Below are positions 41,029 through 48,334 of a stretch of DNA of 64,000 bases, one piece after another (the stretch's first letter is position 1; every line of letters starts with the position of its first letter). The position numbers and the translations under genes are program-made. The notes under the pieces are model-generated. The model was given only the letters and a program-made list of their open reading frames with translations. It was not told the origin of the DNA and made no database searches. Origin of the DNA: Candidatus Lumbricidiphila eiseniae (GTDB lineage: Bacteria > Actinomycetota > Actinomycetes > Actinomycetales > Microbacteriaceae); the NCBI GenBank assembly GCA_002529645.1, contig NAEP01000052.1:1-64000 (forward strand), in the 5' to 3' direction.

Positions 41029-41463
41029 GCGTGCATCGGAACCCCGCGGAGAACCCCGTCAAGAGGAGTGTTTTGTAGCGAAACACACAGTTCCCGGGTA
41101 TTCGAGGGTGGCGGTTGTGTCTGGTCGCGGGCGGTACTGGGTTTGCGCTGACTCTGCTCGCAGCCGATTCCGGAACAGGCGGTGTGACTGTATCTCATTC
41201 ACCGGCCCTCGCTTGTTCCGAGCGTAGTTCCCGTGGCGTCGTGGACGCAGATCTGCCAGAGACAACCATCTCCCGAGACACCCACACGCGGGCATTCTTG
41301 GCTGAGGCATCGCGAGGCTTTTGCGAGCACTTGAGATGAGTCTTGTCGGCTACTTGCAGCCAGACATTGCATCCGATAGTCTCGGGAGGTGCTCAGGCGT
41401 GGTGGAGCGTGTTTGCCCCAATTTTTGGGCACTCTTAGACAAAACTCAAAGAAATGAGACGGA
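41029..41463. promoter_or_regulatory. Upstream region of secreted-protein locus 1 (copy 1) with candidate promoter
   Basis: From about 41165 this region is repeated upstream of the second copy (43023-43323). A conserved TTGCAG (41354-41359) and GATAGT (41375-41380), 15 bp apart, form a possible promoter, although the spacing is short. Open frames here (for example 41115-41339) overlap the repeat and lack ribosome binding sites, so I do not call them genes. Confidence 0.45.
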
Positions 41464-41880
41464 ATGAAATTTCGAAAGATGTTCGTTGGTCTTGTGCTTG
41501 GTGGTGTGATGGCTGTCGGTGGTGTTGCGCTTCCGGCGATGGCGGCAAACCACGACGGCAGAGTTGATAGTGACGAGTGTGCGTTCTTCTACCTTCAAAA
41601 TTTGGGTGGTTCGTTCTGGGACACTAACAGTGCGACGGCCAATTTCTGGACGTTTGATTGGTACCAGGTCACCGCTCCGCACACCTTCATCACGCCGGGA
41701 CGGGGTCAGGGTAGGCAGGTGAAGGACCAGGCAGAGTCGATCTGGGTGAGGAAAAATCAAACCGCTCGCACCTACTTCGGGCGCAACTACGAGGGTGATT
41801 TCGACGATGCGAGGGGTCGTACTTGGCGGAATTTCTCGCCGAGAATCCGCAACGATAATGGGTCGTTTAGATGGCGCTAG
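41464..41880 (+). CDS. Secreted small protein, peptidase-inhibitor I36/crystallin-like (copy 1)
   Basis: 138 residues. The Sec signal peptide M-K-F-R-K-M-F-V-G-L ends near A-M-A-A-N (cleavage at about residue 27), leaving a mature protein of about 110 residues rich in aromatic, Asn and Gly. C-A-F-F-Y-L-Q-N-L-G-G-S-F-W-D and Y-F-G-R-N-Y look like two Greek-key strands of the beta/gamma-crystallin or peptidase-inhibitor I36 fold. One Cys remains in the mature form. It is coupled to the lipoprotein gene four bases downstream. As the secreted first gene of an exporter locus it could be the effector, inhibitor or cargo; function is inferred from context only. Fold assignment is tentative. Confidence 0.65.
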   Translation: MKFRKMFVGLVLGGVMAVGGVALPAMAANHDGRVDSDECAFFYLQNLGGSFWDTNSATANFWTFDWYQVTAPHTFITPGRGQGRQVKDQAESIWVRKNQTARTYFGRNYEGDFDDARGRTWRNFSPRIRNDNGSFRWR

Positions 41881-41884
41881 TCAG

Positions 41885-42838
41885 GTGAATTTCCCGTTTT
41901 TGGGGCGTGTTGTGGTGGTTGTTGGCGTCGTTGTGGTGCTGACGACCACCGCCTGCGCGTCGGATACTCGACGGTCTGAGCCTGTGCCGTCGTCGTTCGC
42001 TTTTTCTGGTATCGCGCCGCCAACGCCCAACCCGTTGCTCGAATATTCACAGAATTCAACGGTTATGGTGGCCTTGGCTCGGGCGGAAACTATTCTGACA
42101 CAGAAATGTATGAAGCGGTTTGGTTATGACTACAAACCTGTGATGAACTTTGAGAAGTATGCTGAGAGCTTTGTGGTTGACAATGCACGCCTCTATGGTA
42201 TTACCGACCCGGTTGTCGCTAAGGTTTATGGTTATTTACCCGCTCCTAGTGATGTGGGACTTCCTGACGCGAATGCTGCGCTTACAAGTGCGAATTTTGA
42301 TCTTGTCTTGAGTGGATGGAAAGAGGGGGAGCCCCCGTCGCTCGAGTCTTTGTCTAAGTCCCCTGGTTCATCGGGCGGGATTGAAATCCCGGCTGGCGGG
42401 TGTCTTGGCGACGCTCGCCTGAAACTGACCGGAGATGTCATGGGTAATCCCTCAAGTTCCGCCAGCCTCGGCCAGGATCTTAGGGTCCAGACCTGGCAGT
42501 CTGCGATGGAGGATGCGGAGGTTGTTGCTGCTAAGAAGGCGTGGGCTGCGTGTATGGCTAAGGATGGTTACAGGGTTGTTGATCCGTTTGATGGCCCTGA
42601 GAGACTCAGTGGTCAGGGTGAGGATGGCAGTATTCATCCTGCGTCGGAGGCTGAGGTGAAGCAGGCTTTGGCTAATATTGAGTGTAAGAAGAAGACGGGG
42701 TGGGTCAAGATCGCTAATGCTGTGCATGTGAGGTATGCACAGCGCGCGATCGAGGAAAATCAGTTGGCTTTACAAGAGTCGAAGAGGTTCTTTGATAACG
42801 CACTCAAGAACGCGAACAATGTTATCGCTCAGGGGTAA
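41885..42838 (+). CDS. Lipoprotein of secreted-protein locus 1 (copy 1)
   Basis: 317 residues from a GTG at 41885, four bases after the preceding stop. The signal peptide is almost pure valine (R-V-V-V-V-V-G-V-V-V-V-L) and ends in the lipobox T-T-A-C. The mature part is helical, with C-M-K-R-F-G-Y, a second helix A-W-A-A-C-M-A-K-D-G-Y and a lysine-rich C-terminus. I do not recognise the family. Two K/A-x-C-M helices suggest a disulfide between the repeated Cys helices. A membrane-anchored partner or immunity protein for the secreted product is the natural guess. Confidence 0.7.
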   Translation: MNFPFLGRVVVVVGVVVVLTTTACASDTRRSEPVPSSFAFSGIAPPTPNPLLEYSQNSTVMVALARAETILTQKCMKRFGYDYKPVMNFEKYAESFVVDNARLYGITDPVVAKVYGYLPAPSDVGLPDANAALTSANFDLVLSGWKEGEPPSLESLSKSPGSSGGIEIPAGGCLGDARLKLTGDVMGNPSSSASLGQDLRVQTWQSAMEDAEVVAAKKAWAACMAKDGYRVVDPFDGPERLSGQGEDGSIHPASEAEVKQALANIECKKKTGWVKIANAVHVRYAQRAIEENQLALQESKRFFDNALKNANNVIAQG

Positions 42839-42852
42839 CAGGGTTATCGCTC

Positions 42853-43197
42853 ATGGGTAATAAGACGCGACGTTCGAGCGATGGGGATAGTGATGAGGAG
42901 ACCGGGCGTGCTTTGGTAAGGGGACGGCGGGTTGTTGTGGTTGTGCTGGCTTCGGCGTTGGTTTTGACGGCTCAGCGGGTTCGGCCCGGTACTGAACCGT
43001 TGTCACCGGCCCGGCACGCAACCGATCCCGGAACGGGCGGTATGACTCGTTCTCATTCAACGGCCCTCGCTTGTTCCGAGCGTAGTTCCCGTGGCGTCGT
43101 GGACGCAGATCTGCCAGAGATAACCATCTCCCGAGACACCCACACGCGGGCATTCTTGGCTGAGGCATCGCGAGGCTTTTGCAGGCACTTGAGATGA
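42853..43197 (+). pseudogene. Truncated stub of the MacA-like adaptor gene
   Basis: The first 119 bases (42853-42971) match the start of the adaptor at 44716 except for one T/C change. They encode the basic N-terminus and transmembrane start G-R-R-V-V-V-V-V-L-A-S-A-L-V-L-T-A. The frame then runs into duplicated upstream sequence and stops at 43197. This is the scar of the 1.86-kb duplication; any product would be a short membrane peptide. Confidence 0.85.
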
Positions 43198-43323
43198 GTC
43201 TTGTCGGCTACTTGCAGCCAGGCATTACATCCGATAGTCTCAGGAGGTGCTCAGGCGTGGTGGAGCGTGTTTGCTCCGATTTTTGGGCATTCTAATAGGA
43301 AAAAATCAAAGAAATGAGATGAA

Positions 43324-43740
43324 ATGAAATTTCGAAAGATGTTCGTTGGTCTTGTGCTTGGTGGCGTGATGGCTGTCGGTGGTGTTGCGCTTCCGGCGAT
43401 GGCGGCAAACCACGACGGCAGAGTTGATAGTGACGAGTGTGCGTTCTTCTACCTTCAAAATTTGGGTGGTTCGTTCTGGGACACTAACAGTGCGACGGCC
43501 AATTTCTGGACGTTTGATTGGTACCAGATCACCGCTCCGCACACCTTCATCACGCCGGGACGGGGTCAGGGTAGGCAGGTGAAGGACCAGGCAGAGTCGA
43601 TCTGGGTGAGGAAAAATCAAACCGCTCGCACCTACTTCGGGCGCAACTACGGTGGCAAGTTCGACGATGCGTGGGGTCGTAATTGGCGGAATTTCTCGCC
43701 GACCATCCGCAACGATAACGGGTCGTTCAGATGGAACTAG
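43324..43740 (+). CDS. Secreted small protein, I36/crystallin-like (copy 2)
   Basis: 138 residues, identical to copy 1 over the signal peptide and most of the first crystallin-like motif (one V/I change at 43529). Six or more amino-acid changes fall in the last 35 residues: E-G-D to G-G-K, R to W, T to N, R to T and a final R-W-R to R-W-N. Silent changes in this stretch are fewer than replacements, so the C-terminal face appears to be diversifying. Gene order and spacing to the following lipoprotein match copy 1. Confidence 0.65.
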   Translation: MKFRKMFVGLVLGGVMAVGGVALPAMAANHDGRVDSDECAFFYLQNLGGSFWDTNSATANFWTFDWYQITAPHTFITPGRGQGRQVKDQAESIWVRKNQTARTYFGRNYGGKFDDAWGRNWRNFSPTIRNDNGSFRWN

Positions 43741-43744
43741 TCAG

Positions 43745-44701
43745 GTGAACTTCCCGTTTTTGGGGCGTGTGGTGGTGGTGGTGGTTGGCGTCGTTGTGGT
43801 GCTGACAACCACCGCCTGCACGTCGGATGCTCGACGGTCTGAGCCTGTGCCGTCATCGTTTGCTTTTTCTGGTATCGCGCCGCCAACGCCTGATCCGTTG
43901 CTCGAATATTCACAGAATTCAACGGTCATGGTGGCCTTGGCTCGGGCGGAAACTATTCTGACACAGAAATGTATGAGGCGGTTTGGTTATGACTACAAAC
44001 CTGTGATGAACTTTGAGAAGTATGCTGAGAGTTTTGTGATTGACGATGCGCGTCTCTATGGTATTACTGACCCGGTTGTCGCTAAGGTTTATGGTTATTT
44101 ACCCGCTCCTAGTGATGTGGGGGTTTCTGACGCGAATGCTGCGCTTGCGAGTGCGAATTTTGATCTTGTCTTGAGTGGATGGAAAGAGGGGGAGCCCCCG
44201 TCGCTCGAGTCTTTGTCTAAGTCTCCTGGTTCGTCGGGCGGGATTGAAATCCCGGCTGGCGGGTGTCTTGGCGACGCTCGCCTGAAAATAACCGGAGATG
44301 TCAGGAGTGTTTCGGCAGATTCCGCTAGCCTCGGCCAGGATATTGCAATCCAAGTCTGGCAGTCTGCGATGGAGGATGCGGAGGTTGTTGCTGCTAAGAA
44401 GGTGTGGGCTGCGTGTATGGCTAAGGATGGTTACACGGTTGTTGATCCGTTTGATGGCCCTGAGAGGCTCAGCGGTCAGGGTGAGGATGGCAGTATTCAT
44501 CCTGCATCGGAGGCTGAGGTGAAGCAGGCTTTGGCTAATATTGAGTGTAAGAAGAAGACGGGGTGGGTCAAGATCGCTAATGCTGTGCATGTGAGGTATG
44601 CACAGCGCGCGATCGAGGAAAATCAGTTGGCTTTACAAGAGTCGAAGAGGTTTTTTGATAACGCACTCAAGAACGCGAACAATGTTATCGCTCAGGGGTA
44701 A
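43745..44701 (+). CDS. Lipoprotein of secreted-protein locus 1 (copy 2)
   Basis: 318 residues, GTG start at 43745, lipobox T-T-A-C. One extra valine codon in the signal peptide explains the one-residue length difference from copy 1. The two copies are nearly identical except for a block around residues 178-195 (M-G-N-P-S-S in copy 1 against R-S-V-S-A-D here) and a few conservative changes. Variation in both members of each pair would be expected if secreted protein and lipoprotein interact. The copy ends 14 bp before the intact adaptor gene. Confidence 0.7.
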   Translation: MNFPFLGRVVVVVVGVVVVLTTTACTSDARRSEPVPSSFAFSGIAPPTPDPLLEYSQNSTVMVALARAETILTQKCMRRFGYDYKPVMNFEKYAESFVIDDARLYGITDPVVAKVYGYLPAPSDVGVSDANAALASANFDLVLSGWKEGEPPSLESLSKSPGSSGGIEIPAGGCLGDARLKITGDVRSVSADSASLGQDIAIQVWQSAMEDAEVVAAKKVWAACMAKDGYTVVDPFDGPERLSGQGEDGSIHPASEAEVKQALANIECKKKTGWVKIANAVHVRYAQRAIEENQLALQESKRFFDNALKNANNVIAQG

Positions 44702-44715
44702 CAGGGTTATCGCTC

Positions 44716-46008
44716 ATGGGTAATAAGACGCGACGTTCGAGCGATGGGGATAGTGATGAGGAGACCGGGCGTGCTTCGGTAAGGGGACGGCGGGTTGTTG
44801 TGGTTGTGCTGGCTTCGGCGTTGGTTTTGACGGCGGGCGGGTGGGTTGCGTCAACGTTTATGAAGACTCCCGCTGATGTTGTGGCGGAGGCTAAGCCGCC
44901 GGTTCCGAGCGTGATTACTGCGAAGGTCACGAAGCGGGTGGTTTCGAACCAGGTCGTTACGCGGGGTACGGTGAGTTCGACTCAGTTGACGAATGTTCTT
45001 GATGCTCGTCAGGCGGTTGGGGCGAGTATCACTGTTGTGACCGGTGACCCGCTGTCGGTTGGCGATGAGATAAAGAATGGTGATGTTATCGTTCAGCTTT
45101 CGGGTCGACCGGTGATTGCTCTGCGGGGTGCTTTCCCGGCGTATCGTGATCTAGCCGAGGGAATGACCGGTCATGATGTGACGCAGTTGCAGGAAGCACT
45201 TCATGCGCTTGGTTTCTATGATGGGAAGGATCCCGCGAGAACGTTTGGTCCTCGAACAACTGCTGCGGTGATAGCGCTGTATGAGAGCAAGGGGTATAAG
45301 AATCAGGCCACTGTGCCGGTGTCGGAGGTGTTCTTTATTTCCTCGTTTCCGGCTCGTATCGAGTCGGGCTCGATCACGGTTGGTGCCCTGGCTAGCCGGT
45401 CAACGCTCAATGTCGCCACGGGCGCGCCGTCGGTTCGGGTGAATGCTGACCCGCAGATTCTAGCGGTTGCTAAGCCGGGTGTGGTGGTGAAGATTGTGTC
45501 CGAATCAATCGACCAAACTACAACAGGCAAAGTCGCGGGAAACCAGACAACCACACCAAGCGGAAACCAGACGGCTGCACCGGGTGGAAACCAGTCGGGC
45601 GGATCCGGGAATCAGTCGGGTGGATCTGGTAGTCAGTCGGGTGCATCGGGCGGGAATCGGTCGGGCGGATCTGGGGATGGGGTGGGTGGTTCTGGGGGTC
45701 GTGGTGTGCAGGTGGTTGATATCACTCCTGATGCGCTGTTGTCGGCGGAGTGGGTTGGTCAGGATGTGCGAGTGACGTTCGTGGATGGTAGTAGTGAGGG
45801 TGAGGTGCTCGCGGTGCCTGTGAGCGCGGTTTCTCAGCGGGGTGATGGCGCGACGGTAGTCACGGTGGTTACCGGGGTTGGTAAAGACATGATCCAGACA
45901 ACGGTCGAAGTGAAGACCGGGGTGATGGGAGGTGGGTATATCGAGGTGTCGCCGCTGGGTGGTGGGGTGTTGAGTCCTGGTGATGATGTGTTGATCGGCA
46001 CCCCGTGA
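44716..46008 (+). CDS. MacA-like adaptor with peptidoglycan-binding domain (locus 1)
   Basis: 430 residues. A basic N-terminus and one membrane helix (residues about 24-42) are followed by a beta-rich extracytoplasmic part. A PG-binding-1 domain at about 148-195 contains G-H-D-V-T-Q-L-Q-E-A-L-H-A-L-G-F and F-G-P-R-T-T-A-A-V. A Gly/Asn/Gln/Ser linker with G-N-Q-S-G-G-S-G repeats (45540-45680) and C-terminal barrel segments complete it. In Gram-negatives such adaptors link a MacB ABC transporter to an outer-membrane pore. Here it would instead connect the transporter to the cell wall (inference). The stop overlaps the GTG of the ATPase gene. Confidence 0.82.
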   Translation: MGNKTRRSSDGDSDEETGRASVRGRRVVVVVLASALVLTAGGWVASTFMKTPADVVAEAKPPVPSVITAKVTKRVVSNQVVTRGTVSSTQLTNVLDARQAVGASITVVTGDPLSVGDEIKNGDVIVQLSGRPVIALRGAFPAYRDLAEGMTGHDVTQLQEALHALGFYDGKDPARTFGPRTTAAVIALYESKGYKNQATVPVSEVFFISSFPARIESGSITVGALASRSTLNVATGAPSVRVNADPQILAVAKPGVVVKIVSESIDQTTTGKVAGNQTTTPSGNQTAAPGGNQSGGSGNQSGGSGSQSGASGGNRSGGSGDGVGGSGGRGVQVVDITPDALLSAEWVGQDVRVTFVDGSSEGEVLAVPVSAVSQRGDGATVVTVVTGVGKDMIQTTVEVKTGVMGGGYIEVSPLGGGVLSPGDDVLIGTP

Positions 46009-46757
46009 ACAATTCGGTGGTGAGCGGTCATGGTTCAGCGGTGAGTGATGCTGTTCTTGATTTTGATGGGGTGGCGTTTTCTTACGCGGGCACACCGCCG
46101 ACGCCGGTTCTTCGTGATGTCACGATCACGATCAGGCGGGGTGAGTACGTCACCCTGGTGGGGCCGTCTGGTTCTGGGAAATCAACCTTTCTGAATATTG
46201 TGGGGTTGCTTGATCGGGCGAGCGCGGGTCGGTATCTGTTGGCGGGGAGAGATACCAGTGGTCTTAGTGACGATGAGCGGACAGCACTTCGGGGTCGGAG
46301 TATCGGTTTTGTGTTTCAAGCGTTTCATCTCATGCCACACCGCAGCGCTGTTGAGAATGTTGAGCTGGCGATGCTTTATAACGGCACGGATCCGTCTGAG
46401 CGTCGCGCACGTGCGCGTGACACGCTACGGCGGGTGGGGCTGGGCCATCGGTTGAACTCGCTCCCGACACGTTTGTCCGGGGGAGAGCGCCAGCGTGTGG
46501 CTATCGCGCGCGCGATGGTGAACCAACCGGATCTTCTGCTGTGTGATGAGCCCACCGGTAACCTCGATTCCACCACCGCACGGGCCGTGCTCGAGCTCAT
46601 TGACGAGTTGCACAGTCTGGGACTAACAATTATCGTGATCACCCACGACCCAGCAGTCGCATCACGAGGAAATCGCCAACTCAGCATCCTCGACGGCATC
46701 CTGACAGACCACAACACCACAGGTGATCACGACACCACAACCAGGGTACCGACATGA
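46005..46757 (+). CDS. ABC transporter ATPase, MacB/LolD type (locus 1)
   Basis: 250 residues, GTG start overlapping the adaptor stop. Walker A G-P-S-G-S-G-K-S-T, Q-loop F-V-F-Q-A-F-H-L-M-P, signature L-S-G-G-E-R-Q-R-V and Walker B L-L-L-C-D-E-P-T-G-N-L-D are intact. The sequence belongs to the MacB/LolD/FtsE class that pairs with FtsX-like permeases. These transduce mechanical force across the membrane rather than carrying substrate through a channel. The ATGA overlap with the permease shows strict operon coupling. Confidence 0.92.
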   Translation: MNNSVVSGHGSAVSDAVLDFDGVAFSYAGTPPTPVLRDVTITIRRGEYVTLVGPSGSGKSTFLNIVGLLDRASAGRYLLAGRDTSGLSDDERTALRGRSIGFVFQAFHLMPHRSAVENVELAMLYNGTDPSERRARARDTLRRVGLGHRLNSLPTRLSGGERQRVAIARAMVNQPDLLLCDEPTGNLDSTTARAVLELIDELHSLGLTIIVITHDPAVASRGNRQLSILDGILTDHNTTGDHDTTTRVPT

Positions 46758-48010
46758 GCTCGCGCCGATCTGCCCGGAACCGACCTGCCAAGGGCCGAGG
46801 TGCCAGGAGTGGTATTCCACCGTCAACGATGCGTGTGCGTGACGTGTTGGTGGAGGCGGTGGCCGCTCTCACGGCTCGACCCGGTAGAGCAGCGCTCACG
46901 ACACTCGGAACAATCCTCGGGGTCGGCACCCTTGTCGTGGTGCTCTGCCTCACCGGTACGCTGCAGAATCAGATTGGTAGCCGGTTTGATGCGTTCGTTG
47001 CTCGGACTGTCACCGTGTCTGATGCCCGCCTATCATCGGGTCAAGCATTTCCTTTTACCCGGGAAGCGGAAGAGAAAGCTGCCCGACTCAACGGTGTCAC
47101 GCATGTTGGCTCTCGCTGGACAGTGAACCTAGAGACCGTATCGATCACCGCACCGCTGGCCAAAAAATCGGTAACAGCAAGCATCCTCGGTGCTACCGCA
47201 GGACTGTGGGACGTGGTCGAGCCACACATTGCCAGCGGCAGAACCCACGACCGCTTCCACGATGCCCACACTTCAGACGTCGTTGTGCTCGGCGCGTCCG
47301 TTGCCGCGCAGCTGGGCATCGAATCGGTCGTGACCCTGCCCGCTATCTCCATCGACAACCGCCCCTACACCGTGGTAGGAATCATCGACAAAGTAGCACG
47401 GCAACCAGACCTGCTACTCAGCGTGATCGTCCCCGCTCCCACCGCTATCGCACGATGGGGAACACCCGAGACCAAAGCCCAGGCCACAATGACCATCGTG
47501 ACCGACTTCGGCGCCGCGGCACAAATAGCGAACGAAGCACCACGAGCAATCGCCCCCCTTGATCTATCAGCAGTCCGAAGCATCCCCCCACCAGACCCCC
47601 GAACACTACGAGACGCAGTCAACACAGACCTGACCGGCCTGTTTCTCGCACTCGCACTGATATGCATCTTCATCGGTGCAGTCGGCATCGCCAACACCAC
47701 CCTCGTCGCAGTGCTCGAACGTATCGGCGAAATCGGACTCCGCCGCTCAGTCGGCGCTCGACGCCGACACATCGCCGCGCAAATCATCAGCGAATCAGCA
47801 ATCCTCGGCGCGCTCGGAGGAGCAATCGGCGCCAGCATCGGCACCATCAGCGTGCTCATCATCTCAATAACCCAACAGTGGACACCCATCATCGACCCCA
47901 CCATAGAACTCACCGCACCACTGATCGGCATGGCCACCGGCATACTCGCCGGACTCTACCCCTCCTGGCAAGCAACACAAATCGAACCAACCGAAGCACT
48001 ACGACGCTAG
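46754..48010 (+). CDS. FtsX/MacB-type ABC permease (locus 1)
   Basis: 418 residues. One N-terminal helix (about 45-67: A-L-T-T-L-G-T-I-L-G-V-G) is followed by a large extracytoplasmic MacB-PCD domain of about 200 residues and three C-terminal helices. The standard ending P-x-E-A-L-R-R is present. With the ATPase and adaptor it makes a complete MacAB-like machine. Its stop is one base from a truncated IS982-type transposase on the other strand, so the right border of the locus has been reshaped by an insertion sequence. Confidence 0.9.
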   Translation: MSSRRSARNRPAKGRGARSGIPPSTMRVRDVLVEAVAALTARPGRAALTTLGTILGVGTLVVVLCLTGTLQNQIGSRFDAFVARTVTVSDARLSSGQAFPFTREAEEKAARLNGVTHVGSRWTVNLETVSITAPLAKKSVTASILGATAGLWDVVEPHIASGRTHDRFHDAHTSDVVVLGASVAAQLGIESVVTLPAISIDNRPYTVVGIIDKVARQPDLLLSVIVPAPTAIARWGTPETKAQATMTIVTDFGAAAQIANEAPRAIAPLDLSAVRSIPPPDPRTLRDAVNTDLTGLFLALALICIFIGAVGIANTTLVAVLERIGEIGLRRSVGARRRHIAAQIISESAILGALGGAIGASIGTISVLIISITQQWTPIIDPTIELTAPLIGMATGILAGLYPSWQATQIEPTEALRR

Positions 48011-48011
48011 C

Positions 48012-48197
48012 GGATCCATCTTCGTTCCGAAGAGACCCCGAGCAGATGCCGCGCCACCGCGAGCAGATCAGCTCGACACCATTCACGCGTGGCTTCCAAC
48101 CGGGGTGATGCTCCCGTGACAAGCCAAGAGCAGGCAAGATACGATCATCAAGCACCACGTAGAGTGTGATCAGGAGGGTGTCTACATCGGTTTTCAT
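48012..48197 (-). pseudogene. IS982-family transposase N-terminal fragment
   Basis: The minus-strand ATG at 48197 begins M-K-T-D-V-D-T-L-L-I-T-L-Y-V, followed by D-D-R-I-L-P and a short E-L-I-C segment. This is the pattern of IS982 transposase N-termini. A one-base deletion shifts the frame near 48082; in the next frame L-A-V-A-R-H-L-L-G and S-S-E-R-R-W-I-R continue to about 48012. The catalytic DDE part is absent. Confidence 0.7.
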
Positions 48198-48334
48198 ACA
48201 CAGGGTCTCACACCCTCCACCTCGAATAACAGCACCTACACAGCCAACACCCGTGAGGAATCACCAGTAACACCACACATATTTCGGGTCAGCACCACAC
48301 CACCGGGCCTGTGCCACGAAGGAAGAAGTCAACC

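Larger units (their letters stand above)
41165..44835 (+). repeat. 1.86-kb tandem duplication: upstream region, secreted protein, lipoprotein and adaptor start
   Basis: Copy 1 runs from about 41165 to 42971 and copy 2 from about 43023 to 44835, with an offset of 1858-1863 bp. Each copy contains the promoter region, the 138-residue secreted protein, the lipoprotein and the first codons of the adaptor. The copy 1 adaptor stops being similar at 42971, leaving a stub. The copies are mostly identical, with differences concentrated in the 3' end of the secreted-protein gene and one block of the lipoprotein. Confidence 0.9.

Noticed and set aside
41115-41339. Small plus-strand frame in the duplicated upstream region (and its partner inside 42853-43197)
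   Set aside because: Similarity is explained by DNA duplication. No ribosome binding site; changes are not biased to silent positions.
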